Assembly (NCBI RefSeq): GCF_024713975.1
Contig: NC_091110.1
Span: 1,550,001-1,614,000, forward strand
Length of the DNA: 64,000 nucleotides
From: Paralichthys olivaceus
Taxonomy: Eukaryota; Chordata; Actinopteri; Pleuronectiformes; Paralichthyidae
Direction of reading: 5' to 3'
The stretch's first letter is position 1, and each line of letters starts with the position of its first letter. The translations under genes were made by a program, and so were the position numbers. This document shows, one piece after another, positions 1-13,600 of the stretch. A model generated the notes under the pieces. The model ran no database searches, was not told the DNA's origin, and saw only the letters and a program-made list of their open reading frames with translations.

Positions 1-170
1 CACAGTATTGGACAATCACATGAATGACGGTCAAAAGGAGCACAGATAACAAACAGCAGATGGCAGCAATACGCCCTTGCAGCGTCTAGTCCGTCAAATC
101 TAAGAAGAAGAAGAAGAAGTGGAGGCGGAAGAAGAGAAAAAAAAAGAAAGAGTATATAATTGGGAGTTTG
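1..170. repeat. Fragment of a dispersed teleost repeat with a purine-rich GAA tail
   Basis: The first ~170 bases hold the phrase gatggcagcaatacgccc and then a long aag/aaga purine tract (about 104-150). Similar wording (a gene-poor stretch with 'accgccatctactg') recurs near 31.95 kb in related form. This looks like the end of a dispersed element just upstream of the mapkap1 promoter. The family is not identified. Confidence 0.35.
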
Positions 171-217
171 GGTAAAATGGGGCTCTGTCAACGTTTCTTC
201 GGGTGGACCTTTTAAAG
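171..217 (+). promoter_or_regulatory. mapkap1: Candidate non-coding first exon and donor of mapkap1
   Basis: The sequence aaag|gtgaga, with GT at 218-219, matches the vertebrate 5' splice-site consensus well. It lies about 1.25 kb upstream of a pyrimidine-rich acceptor (ttccttctttag, AG at 1462-1463) that precedes the start codon. Vertebrate mapkap1 has an untranslated first exon, so this is a reasonable candidate. No TATA box is obvious, and the transcription start cannot be read from sequence. The rest of 218-1463 would be intron 1; I see no gene in it. Confidence 0.3.
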
Positions 218-1463
218 GTGAGACGCCGTCATGTACTAAGTGCTCTGTCAGGTTTGGTAGTAGTTCACTACTACAGCACAGCTAACTAGAGACAGCGTCA
301 GTGATTTTAGCCTGAACAAGCTTACAAGCTAACTAGAACAATCGATGCAGTTTCCATCGTATTTCGTGGATTAGTGCTTTTGCAGTGTGAATACCACTTA
401 TATATCTATGTTGCCATATTAATCGTGTGAATGGCGATTTGGTTTGAGTACAGAACCTTTTTTGACTGCATTTTTGTTAGTTTTAGTAAAGCTAGGAAAC
501 ACAATAGCTTCCACAGCCTACGTCAAACTAGCTAGTGGGAACAATCACGACTTAACTTGGGTAACGATATCAAAGACACCCGTGATAAATATCAGCCACT
601 TCTTTCTTTATTACCGCTGATCAGGACACTGTTAGTATGTATGTTTTGTCTCATGTGACTACGCAAACTTGTCATCACACTGCAGCTTAGCATTAGTTGC
701 ATATGGAGAAGCTTTTTTCTTGAGATCACCTTTTAAATATTTAATAACGCCACGCACACATTGAAAATACTGATTGCAACAATATATTGTTGGTCATCTG
801 GTGTTTGTTTGCTAACGTTAGAAGAGGTCATGTCGTTGAAGTGTGCTAGCTTCCTGCATTTGAAACGCTGACTGTGGTCCCTCAGTGACCACGTACTGGA
901 CTTGGTTTGTCCTTGCTCACGCGTCTTATCACTTTGTGGTAACGATCAACAACCCTTTGTTCACAGTGTAAATATACAGGACAGTGAAACAACTGCATTT
1001 TGAAATGAGGTACTTTGTTTAGTGTTGAACCCAAGCAGTCTTTGACAATATTTCAATATTGTGTCAACACTAACATCATTTGTTCAGAGATGCTTGTCCA
1101 CATTAACCTGTATGGCCCTGGCTAGTGACATTATCTACTATGTTGATGCAAATTGTTGAATGGCAGATGGTGTATAATGCAGTCATATGGAGGAATGTTC
1201 TACTTATCACATCTCACTAAAACATGTTAGAATACATAACAGGCCTGTAGTATATATTCAGACTGTAGGACTGGGTCGTCAGGCTCTACTTTACTTCTGT
1301 TCTTTACTACCTTAAATAACTTTTTAATAACATATTACAACAATAAAGTGGGAATTGTAAATGCACTTACTTTGTAAACCAGTTTGGTTCTATTTCTCAA
1401 GCTTCAGCCATGGAATAACTTTTAACTTGCTCCAAACAGGCACTGGAACCTTTCCTTCTTTAG

Positions 1464-1648
1464 AGCACAGCGAATAATCAGGAGAAGGAGATGGAAAAGA
1501 TGACATCCCTCCACTTGTCATCAGCCACTGCTTTAACACCCTCCAAGAGAGACTGAGAGGGAGTTAAAGTGATCTTCTGGCATACAGACAAGACAGGGAG
1601 ACAAAGAGAAAACACAGAAAGCTATTAGCCACACTTAAAGCAAAGGAA
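1464..1648 (+). other. mapkap1: mapkap1 5' UTR portion of the first coding exon
   Basis: A polypyrimidine tract followed by AG at 1462-1463 gives a plausible acceptor. The sequence from 1464 to the start codon at 1649 would then be untranslated leader. The context of the ATG is aaggaaatggc: A at -3 and G at +4, a good Kozak match. Confidence 0.45.
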
Positions 1649-4600
1649 ATGGCTTTCTTGGACAATCCAGCCATTATTCTGGCCCACATCAGACAGTCCC
1701 ATGTTACCAGTGATGATACAGGAATGTGTGAGATGGTACTAATAGACCAGGATGTGGATCTGGAGAAGTGCCAGCTGGCTCTGGTACCTGGCAGCAGCAG
1801 CTGTGGGTCAGGCTCCCTAAGTGAGGAGGGAAGCAGTGTGACAGATAATCATGCTTGTGACCTTTCCCAGTCCATGGACATCACCTCCAGCTGGGACTTT
1901 GGTATCCGTCGGCGTTCTAACACAGGTAAGCCCATCTCCAGGCTCTTGCTGCTCGGTTGCGCAGGCTTTCTGTCAAGCACAGTTCCCTTCTGTCTTTATA
2001 AAAGGAGCAGCTTCAAAGCCTGTTCTGTTGTTGTTTGGAGAGGGTTTGTGTGTCTAATCTGGGCTTGTGGCTTACTGATGCTTGTGTCAAATTGTGTGTG
2101 CAATTGAAATTTGTTGTTGCGCAGGTAAAGGGTATGGGGTTACATTGCAGGTCATTGTGTGAATTCTCAGTGCCGTTCATAATGATTCATGTATTTCTTG
2201 TATGGCAGTATACTTTGTGAATCAAGCAGTCAATGTCAGCTTGTTATTTTATCGTTGTGCCATTGAGTGAAAAGCTGAAGATACATACTCCCGGACATGG
2301 AACTCAAACTTCTTGGTGCCTTCTGTGTTTTCTTTTTTGGGACATAAGTTTGACAGTAGAGATGGATGTAAAAATATTGTAGAGAGACCACCGAAATTAA
2401 ACTTAAAAAAGGTACCCAGTTGGAATCTGGAGGTGTTGCCATAACATGATGTCTGCCTTATACCACTGAGAATCCTGCGGGGATCCCCTGCTGTGAACTT
2501 CTCTTGGATTTCTACAGTCATTATTCTAGGGGACCAGGCATAGAAAGTGAGCAGAAACTGCAGAGCATCTCACTTGGACATTTGCATTCACAGATGCACC
2601 TCCTCTGGAGAAAATACAGAGGATCTGCTGTATTCAGTGCATGTCTGGAAGCAGTTATAGTAAGGTGGAGACACAAAACCATACCCAATCACGTGACATC
2701 CAATCAGTGGTCACAGGAGACAAATTTAAGATGCATTTTTATGCCAGGTGTGAACAGTCGAACTCAGCTGCACTTGTGCTCAGACCTCTAAGGATGGATT
2801 TTAATGCCAGCTCAGATGTGGGTGTTCGACTGGATTCACAACCACTGAAGTTCACTTAACTTATTTGCCCAGTTAAGACCTGGTATCAACTACCATCTAA
2901 GGTGAAATGAAAGACTAAGACTGTATGCAGCACAGTTGTAGCATATGTCTTTCTAGTTTGATCTGTCCATCTCATTTTATGTGTTTCCCTCTAGACTTTA
3001 TGATTTGGGTTCGGCTGTGACAGTTTTGGCACTGGTTTTATTGGTTAGTGTCTTATGATGATCAGTTTTTACCACTCCTTACATCTACTTTCAGTTTAGC
3101 GGTTTTGATGTGGCAGCAGCAGTCATAATCATCTAGGCAGTTTTACACAAGAACACCAAAGGGGTGTGGTTGCCTTTTTGACAACCACATAAACAATATA
3201 TAATTATTTCACTGACATTGAAGTCACTTTTCTCCAGTACAAAAACATGACATATCTACTTCAGTTCTCATTTCTCTATAACTTAATAACAGTATTGAGT
3301 TCTTTTAATTTTCAGTGGCACTGGCTTATCAAGTTTTGGTGTTCTAATCAGCAATAAATCGTTAAAGGAGTCATCAAATGAATATAATGTTCTGTGTTTA
3401 TGTTGGGACATGGGTGTGTTATCTGTTGTATAGTGAGTTTCAATCATCCGTGTGAAGCTACATTCAGCTGTTTTATCTGGAAGGTAAATGTGGGTTTGGT
3501 GATAGAGGGAGTCCAAAGGTAGACACAACTCTCCTTTTGGCTCTCTTGACTTTTGTATTCAGTTTGGTGGAGTGCTGGTAGTGGTTATGTGTTGTGGTTA
3601 GAAAGCGACAATCCTCTGAGACTTTCAGACTGACCTGTGGTGGCTGTCTCATCAGGACTTCAGCAAGATAGCCGTGAGAGACCGGGGGCTGCTGGTAAGA
3701 TAAGAGGGATGAACAGAAGTATAACAAAGTATATAAGCTTTATTTGCTGTTCCTCTTTTTGTGTCACACAGTATTTGTGTGAGACTGTTTTTATAGCATG
3801 GCTCATGTCAGTGAAAGTATCACACTTCACACGGCAATGTTTAGAAAACTACCTTTTCCTCTGGTATTGCTCTCAGGATCCCAGTATAAGAAAAGACATT
3901 AAACCAAAATGTACAGATCGCTAATATGTTTATTGTGTTGTTCTCTATTTTTCCATAGGTGTGTGGCAACATTGACTTGTTTTTATATAACAGAAAGGTT
4001 AAAGTTGTTCTTTCTTTTCAGCCCAAAAACTTGAAAGGCTAAGGAAAGAACGGCAGAACCAAATCAAATGTAAAACCATTCAGTGGAAAGAGAGATCATC
4101 ATCCCAGTCAGGTAGGATTTTGTAAAATGTTTAAGTACATATTAGGATTAGAAAATGTCAAAGCTGCATTCATGACAATTTTGTAGTAAAACACAACCTG
4201 TTACTTTGCACTTACTGATGTTTCTTTGCGTAGTGAATTTGTAAGTGGCATGTACTAAATATAAATACAGTTATATAGAAAAGTGTCCTGCCCCTGATTT
4301 CTATTTTTGCTTTTTTTTTTTAAATATTTAAATGTTTCAGAGCATCCAACTCATTTTAATAAAAGATAAAGAAATTATAAGTAAACACAAAATGCAGCTT
4401 TTATATTAACATTCAATCAATCTAACATAAATCTAAAAATAGAAGAAAGCAGGAATGGGTCAAATACTACTAAAAATAATATCACAGCACTGTAATTATG
4501 TGAAATACTTACTGAAACCAAATTAAACTGCTTGATCAGTACCAAATGTCAGTGGTCCAGAACCTAGGGATTGGAACCTGCTAAAGGGGCCAATGGAAAA

Positions 4601-7600
4601 ATGTGTTCTGAGATGATGAACTGGAATTATTATATGCATGCTTGTAGCAAAACTGAAAAACTACAGCTGACAGTAGTCACAACTGCTTGTGGAATGAAAT
4701 ACATGTATGCTGCACTTTCTCCATTATTCTCCCAGGTTTTGATGAAATCAAGGTTTTGCAACATTATGTTTTTTTCCTTTTATGCTTTTTGTCCAGTGGA
4801 GGATCTGGGGTCTGTGTTTGAAAAACGTGACTTCAAAGACAGGCCGCGGTTAACAGGTACTAAATCCACCCTTTCACTGCGATTGGAGCAGTGTCCCCAG
4901 CAGCTCAACAACCCCTTCAACGAATACTCCAAATTTGATGGCAAGGTGAATTATACTACATTTATACAACACTGTGCCTCAAGAATGACTTGAGGAAATT
5001 TCTTCAAATTTGGTACAAAAGTTCACTTTTACTCATTGATAAACTAATTAGAATTTGGATGTCACTGGTCAAGGTCAGTATGACCTCACACAATATCTTT
5101 AGAATGCCTCAAGAGAATCATTTCAAAAAACTTTCCCCTAGATCCCCCCCTCCCCTTCCCACTATCACTCTCTCTTCTCTCCCCTCTTTTCCACCCATCT
5201 CTCCTCTCCTCCCCTTTTTCTTTGGAGTTGGTGTTGTGTAGTGTGGAGACTTGTGTGGTCACATTCTGTTCACTATCTGAACTCAATCCATCCTGGGCCA
5301 AATATGAAGGACCACTTAATCAGTTGATGTCCTCTGACCCACCACAATTTTTGCGCTTCTCTGAGACCATGATATGATATGTTTGTGGCCACAATATTAA
5401 CATTGACCAACACATAATATTTTCTTCATTGTAGATCTATGCAAATCATCAATTCATTAACCCCTTTTCTGACTGGCTTGCTCTACTTCTCTCCTGCATT
5501 TGATCACAAACACTCAAAAACACATGCAAAGCACACACACAGACGTTGTCGGACACGTCACATGTAAACTCACACTGGGTTAAAACTACTCGATTTTGTC
5601 TTTGTGAACAATATTGACAGTTGTGATCATTTGCGTAGAGAGGAGAGATATGATCACAAGTGGACAGTAACAGTAACACTTTCCTCTTTTGATTAGATAT
5701 TCCAGAATGCATGTTATTCTGGGTCTGAACAGGGCCTTAGACTCATGGATTAACTGATTTAGTTTTGGGTTGTCAAGGTCATAGTGGCCTCAAAATGCGT
5801 TTTTGGCTGTTTGAAGATGACATCTCAAGTCTGCCTTTTAGGAATTAATTATGACTAGTTGTCACTTGGATTCCAAGATAAATTATTGAATTTTAGAAAT
5901 TATAAGATTGCAGGGGTCAAAGGTGAACTCTTGGTAACCTCACATAAGTCTTGGAAAAATATTTCTGTAGACTGAACTTCTGCCTTTGTTGTCATAGGCA
6001 TTTCTAGGTATTTCCAGTTCTCTTCATGATTGTCTTTCATCACTTCATGTTTTAGGGCCATATTGGCACAACAGCCACAAAGAAAATCGACGTCTACCTT
6101 TCAATGCAGATGGCTCAAGAGAAAGTACATCCAATGACAGTGGTGACCATCGCAAATGCCCGTGTCCATGACCTCATCGGGCTCATCTGTTGGCAGTACA
6201 CAAGCGAGGGACGAGAACCCAAACTCAAGTGAGGGAAAACATGTTAACAGCAGTTTCATTAAATGTATTCTATGTAACACTTCTGTCACACTCTGCACTT
6301 GTTTGTCACATCTCTCCACAGTGAGAATGTGAATGCATACTGTCTCCACATTGCAGAGGATGATGGTGAGGTGGACACTGACTTCCCTCCACTTGACTCC
6401 AATGAGCCAATCCACAAGTTTGGTTTCAGCACGTTGGCCTTGGTGGAGAAATACTCCTCTCCTGGTCTCATATCCAGACAGTCGCTGTTTGTCAGAATGT
6501 AAGGAGTACAACAGTTCAGGGTTATTTAATGTTGAATCATCACACTCATTTAGTGAAATAGGAACCCCATGCAACCAAAAGCTCTGGTTTCTCCGATAGC
6601 AGTTAAGGGAGATTTGGGCGAACAAATTTTGAGCTTTTTTGGAAGGAGACTGGTTGTCACGTTGTATTGAAGCTATTTTCCTGCTCTATATTCAACCTTT
6701 ATTTTAAACACTATGCTTTCCCCTATACGAAAATAAAGAATTATGGGTGAAAAAAACTGTTAAAGTTGAATTGCAAAAAAAAAAACCTGTACACATCCAG
6801 AAAGTTTCAACTTTGGTTTTTGAGTCATTGCTGAGATATCATTACTGGCATTGCATAACTTGAACTGCATGATCAGGCACATGTTAAAGGGACACTTCAC
6901 CCAAAAATTAAAATTCACTCTATCTATGCACCACTATGCTGATGGAGGGGAGGTTGAAGTGTTTGAGTCCCTTAAACACTTTTGGAGTTTCAGGGGTAAT
7001 TCAGCGATGCAGCCAAATGTAATACAATTGAAATAAATGGTGACCCACTCTTGAAATGTAAAAAAAAAAAAAAAACTGAAAAAACATACTGCTCCTGTGG
7101 TGTCATCCAAGTGTAAGTAAGCCCCGGCATTCAAATTTGGTGTTTACACCTAGTTTCTATCCTAAATGTCCTCTGTGATCCATGCGTGAGGATATCAGAG
7201 AACATTTAGATTGCCATTCTAGCTATCATATGCAACCACAATGTAACTTTGCATGCAAATTTGCATGTTATTTCAGATAAGTAATGATATCTCAGCAACA
7301 ATTCATAGACCAAGTTGTGGATGTTTTGATGACAAGTTTTATTAATGTCTATGACAGAACAGCCTAAAAGTGTGATGTTTTGACAGGAAATGATTCTTGA
7401 GTCTGAATTTTATTTGTTGATTGTATAATGGTTGAATAGTTGATATATATTTTATATATTGATCTCTAATTTTTTTAGGTTGAAATGCCCATCCACAACA
7501 AAAACACCCAAAACCTTTTCTGCTATTTCCATTTTTAGAAATGCTGCCCATGGTTTTTCTCTGATCCCTGTGGACAGTATGAAGGTTACTATGAAGGAAA

Positions 7601-10600
7601 TTCTCCAGAAAGCACTCAAGAAGAGGAAAGGCTCACAGAAAGGCTCCGGTAATTATGCATACAATTTCCTGCTCTCTTTGAATGTAACCTTAAAGCTAAA
7701 GCCAGAACAGATAAATGTGGTAATGTGGGGTCTTTTTCATTGATTGAGTCAATATATGTATTCAGTTAGTTTGTTCTTTCTCCTTTTGTACACTGGTACT
7801 TTGCATTTAGGCACAAGCATGTACACTGTGGACCACAAATAATAATAAAGAAGTTAGTCTGTGAGATACCAAACTGAAGTTGCATTTGCTGCCAGATGGA
7901 AACATAAACCACCCAACCCTCACCCTTTACAGATATGAGGGCTTATGTTTTTGATAAAAAACACAATGTACCCGATATTTAAGCAGCTACCTAACATTAG
8001 TACAAAGCAGAAACAACTTCTCCTCATGTAAATGATCAACTTCTGTAAATTGCAATTGTTGACATGTGTAGCAGGAAGTACACTGTAGTTCTCTGGCACA
8101 CTTTGAAAAGGGAGGGGATGATGTGAGGTATTCAGTTTGTTACAATATGCAACTTGAATATTAGATGCGCTACACACTTAACCTTTAAACCAGATAAGGG
8201 TGGTTCCTTTAATGCCAATCAAATGTTCCAGGCTCTGTAGTAATGTGATGATTAATCTAATGAATATTACATTTCTTGTGTACAATTTGCTTCAAAAAAA
8301 GCAAATTAGTAGTGTTATCACACAGTTTTGAAGGTTTGAAATTTCTAAATTTAGGTTTTATTTTCATACTGTCATTCTGTTTTGGTCATTAACATTCCTA
8401 TTAGTTACTTTGGTGAATACAAAGTTCTCATAACTTAGTGAGCTCACTTAAAAAGAGTCTTGGCTGGTCAACAGTCAGTCAGACAGGTTGGAAACTAACT
8501 AACCATTTAGCCTAAGTACAAGGGTGCAACTTTATTATTACTGATAGCACTGGAAAAAGGTCCATATGAACACAACAAAAACATTGAATAAAAAAAGCTG
8601 AGTTCTGTTACTGTTTTCTTATTCCATCATTCTCCAACAGGGCCCATGTATCGCCTAGAGAAGCAGACAGAGCCAAATGTCGCAGTAGACCTGGACTTGA
8701 CACTGGAAAGTCAAAGCACCCTGGAGTTTTGCCTGGTCCGAGAAAACAGTACGTAGTCCCCAGTAGGTCAGTTGGGTTCCACTAACCCAACTGCCTTATC
8801 TTCTCAGTGATGAACTACAGCTGGTCACACTTCACCAGCTTCACTTCAATAAACAATGGTTGTAGACGTAATTGTTTCAATAGTGATCTTACCTCCTTAG
8901 GAGAGTTTGGACTTTACTTGGATATCGAGAATGAATCACTCTGAAGTCATGTTAGATCAGTTTCTTCACTGCCACAGTTTCAGATCTGCAATGATAAAGC
9001 ACAGGGACTCCTGGAAAGAAGTCAAGTCAGAAAAATGATGAGACATTAATGTGATAAAGAGGGAGAAGAGGACAAATAATCTCCATGTGTCCTCCAACAA
9101 TCTAAGCCTATAGCAGCATGCCTACAAGCTGTTCCAAGGACGACCTAAAAGAGGTCCAATTATAAGCTTTATCAAAAAGGAAGGGTCCCCTCAAACAGAA
9201 ACTGGGAGATGATTCCACAGCAGAGGAGATAGCTTATAGCTCTAGCTCCTACTCTACTTTTTGAGACTTAAGGGATGGCAAGTCACCCTGAATTCTGGGA
9301 GTGCTGTGCTCTAGTGGGGTGATATGGTAGTATGAACTATTTAAGCTATGTTAGTATCATCAAGGGCTTTGTAGATGAGGTTGGGAAGAGTAGCTTTTTT
9401 GTTTTAGAATATAAGACAAGATCGTGAATGTCCCTTGTGCATTCTTTTTTTTTTTTTTAATTGGTAATATTGAGCTTGACATGAGTACAGCAATGTGATT
9501 TTTTTGTTAAAGCCTTATACCAGTGCCAGATTATATAGTGACCTGTCCCACATTATCAAATTCAGGTAGCATTTTCTTTTATAGCACAAAGAACACCACT
9601 AGCTGTGTCATGTCTCTTCTGAGTATGATATCTCAGTTTTTTCTTCTGGTGTGGTTAGAAAACATTTTATGGATTACAGAAAGGTATAATATGTTGATTT
9701 AATGTGTAAAACAGACATTGAAATAAGTCATGGAAGTCAGAATTTCAGATTAATCGAATTCACCCCATGTATTATAAACTTCTTTTTTAGAGGAGTCTAG
9801 TGTCTAGTGCAGTGCTATCAACACAATGATCAACCTGAGTGGAACAACGGTTTTCAGAGGATATCCCTGTTAACTTTAGTATTACAGCACCAACTTAAGA
9901 GAAAGAGAGTAATTTTCTGTCTGATTTGGGCTTAAACCCAGAATTTCTGTCTGTATCTGTATTTTGGAAAGAGTAATTTTTTGTGTCTGAGGCTTGATCC
10001 CAGAATTTTTGTTTGCTCATCTTTTGTCTCTAGGCTCTAGGGGAGAGGAGAGTTCAGAGGAAGACCCTCCTGTTGACATCACCACAGTCCAAGACATGTT
10101 AAGCAGTCACCACTACAAGTCCTTCAAGATCAGTATGATCCACAAGCTACGCTTCACCACAGATGTCCAGCTAGGTACACACTGCTTGCTTACTTAAGCT
10201 GTACAATTTAGATGTAATCATTTTTCTTTGTTTTCTTAAAGTTATTCAGGATAATGTTTATTGGAAAAACTCTTGGTAATTTTTGAAACAATTGGCCCTT
10301 GATTCCAGACAAATGACAAAAGTAGCATACACAGTTTCAACAACTATCAAATGCTGGTTGTAATGAGCATGTTCTAGCTGCAGCTGGTTAGTAAATTAAC
10401 TTAGAACTTTGATTCAAACTGTTGATTGCTAGTTAGCCTTGATATTATAATAAGCCAGGTCTTCATTTTTATCTGTCAGTCATGCTTAGCTGCTTACTGC
10501 TTGGAAATCTTTGAGCAATCGTGCCAATTGATGAGTGTGACAAACATTCAGGGTAAGATTCAGGGATTAGCTGATTAGATTTGGATGGTGGTAGGTCAAG

Positions 10601-13600
10601 GTCATGGTGGCCCCCCGCTTTTGACCCATGATATCTCAAGTCTGCCTTCACGTCATTTCTTCACAGTGTTTGCCAGTTGTCATTTGAACTTTATTTGATT
10701 TCAGTGGTCAAAGGTCACAGTGACCTCATGTGCGTTTAGAAAAATTATGTTTTAATTATATTGACTGAAACTGCATTGGTGTGCGGAGGCATACAACCAC
10801 AGGGCAGCAATTCTAGTTTATTCATGAATTGACATACCATTGCTTCTTCAGGCATTTCAGGAGAGAAAGTGGAGATTGATCCTGTTACCAATCAGAAGGC
10901 CAGTACTAAGTTCTGGATTCGGCAGAAACCCATCTCTATTGACTCAGACCACCTCTGTGCCTGTGACCTTGTAGAGGAGAGAAGCCCCAGTGAGTGTACC
11001 ATGGCTTATTTTATTCACCTTAACATATAAAGCAATTCATACTTACATTATCACCGTGGAGCATAAGGACTTTACCCAGTTGTCACACAATAGTAGATGT
11101 TTACATTCTTTTCAGTCGAACACAGCCAGAAGTTAATGGGGTCGATTTTTTATATTTTGAGATTAGTGTCCAATGCCTTCACTCATAGAGCTGATAAAAC
11201 ATATTCTGCAGGTATTGTGGCTGCTGTGGGATGATGCCAGTGCTCCCCCTAGTGTCAATTTCACCATTGTACAATTAAGATATTTTGAACTTAATGTTTC
11301 AATGCCGGATGTAATGTACCTGAGAGAAAAAGTATGCTACTCCCAAGTAGCTGGGGTTGTAAAACATTTATCACACTTTGGGATTTGGGGTTGTTGTGGG
11401 ACATCAAGCAGTTGTAAGCCTTTCATCGACCGTTCTTAAGCACATTACATAAAATAAAAACATTTTGTTGGCACTCATAGATTAACACCAGTACTCTGCT
11501 AGCAGAACTAGAGGATGAACACAAGATTGATACTGATCAGTTTAATATGAGTGTAAGTATATTAGATTAGATAATATTAAGGCAGATAGAATATATGAGT
11601 AATAGTCACATATTCACTTTCACATTCAAAGATTCTTTTGTCATGTAAAGATATTTCAATTTTTTTTATTATAGTGCTTTCCTTAAATTCTGTGGTAATC
11701 CCTGGAAATCTGGAAATAACATTTAATTGCCAAAAATCATTTACCCTTTTTATCTGCATCTTTCCAGAGATCTGACACTCATTGTTTCACACATATAGTT
11801 CCCACAAACTAACATGACTTTAGATGTGCAGACATGGACAGAAGAAGTTATAGATGTGATTTGTTCATGACTTCTGATGTCTGTCTCATCAATGTTTTTC
11901 TTCTGTTTTACAGCTCATGCAATTTTTAAGCTAACTTATCTCAGCAACCATGATTACAAGCCCCTCTATTTTGAGTCTGATGCTGCTACTGTCAATGAAA
12001 TAGTGCTAAAGGTGAGTTCTGACTGAATGTCTGTATTCCAGGGTGTCTGTCTTGGTTTGTTTCTCAATCAAATATTATGTAGGGACATGTACAGAGCTGA
12101 GTAAATAGATGATGAGACCAGTCTTCACAAATGTGGAAGGAGAAACAGACACTGTCCCCAAAAAATTAAGGGAAAACTTAAATCACACACAGGATCTTCT
12201 GACTCAGGTCAGTAATTCCGAGCTCCGAGGTATAATGGAACTAGTGATAGACCGATATGGTTTTTTCAGGGCCGATACCGATTATTAGTAGTCAAGGAGG
12301 CCGATAACTGATATTTGGAGCCGATATTCATTTGCAGTAAAAGTGAAAATATTGGCGTCAAAATTTTGAATAATACAAACTCCAAAACTTAAATTTGTTT
12401 AAAACAAAGATGTCTATTGTCTAACAAAAAGTGGCTCAGCAGCATGTCTAATAAAGTGAAATGAAAACTTAAACAAATAAATAGCTCCCTGAAGTTTTCA
12501 AATGTAAATAAAGTTTACAGTTCAAACAAAAACAAAAAGTGCAGGGAGTTCCAAGGCTGACATATGCTCAACTCAGCATGCTTAATTTATTGCAGCATTT
12601 GGGAAGCCTGTAGTTTATTTTATTATGTAAATGTTATCTCTCTCACTTTCACTCTCACACTAGGGCTGTCAACGAATATTCTAAATTCAAATATATATTC
12701 GAATATTTAAAAAAGATTCGATTGTGAAAATTAATATTTGACTGTGGAAAAAAACATATCAGCGGCTGCTTTGCGAGTGGGCGCACTGCATGGGTTAGGT
12801 TAGGATACGTTATAAGTCAATAATCAGTAAGGGTGACTATATGGCGCGTTATATCCAGCACAATCAGGATCTAGTCTGTCCTTAGCCTGCAAAATAAAGT
12901 TTGTAAATGTCTGTGTGTCTAAATGTCTAACCCACACACATACGTCTACTATCACAGACTATTTTCATATCGATATGTTCAGCAGCCCGTTTGGAGGACA
13001 ATTATGTTTATATAACGTTATTGGGCTCACAGTAACTTTACTAGTAGTTGTGAGTTGTAGAGAGCTAGATGTTTATTACAATTTCAGGAGAGTTTGCTGC
13101 CTTAACTTACCTTTGAAACATATATCTGCTCTCTGTAGCTTCTCCTCTCGTCAAAACTGTTTCTCCTCTCTGCGGTGTGCGTGAGCAGTGTGCATGCACA
13201 GCTCTCACTGCTGATTGGCTGTTACCTGGCTCTGTGTGTAACCAATCAGATGGTGCTGTGGGTGGGACAATGCTGGAGACAGAGTAGAGACCACAGACAG
13301 AGAGGCGGGGCTGCTTCAGAGCCAAAACAACCCGGTCTGAAATTGATCTCTTATCGGCCGTCGGATTTAAAAAAAGGCTAATGCCGATATGCGTCAAAAT
13401 GCTGAAAATCGGCGCCGATAATCGGTCAATCCCTAAATGGAACACAGCACAACTATCTCCATTTGACAAGACTATTGTTTTGAAAACTTGTATAATATCA
13501 ACTAGACCTTTGTCTAAGCATGAGACAGCAGAAAGATGCTTGCTATTGAACATATATACTCATCAACTCTACAAAGTAATTTGTCAGATGTCAGTCTTGT

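Noticed and set aside
6101-6625. 174-codon minus-strand frame
   Set aside because: It is antisense to mapkap1 coding exons 4 and 5, whose splice sites and protein match Sin1 exactly.
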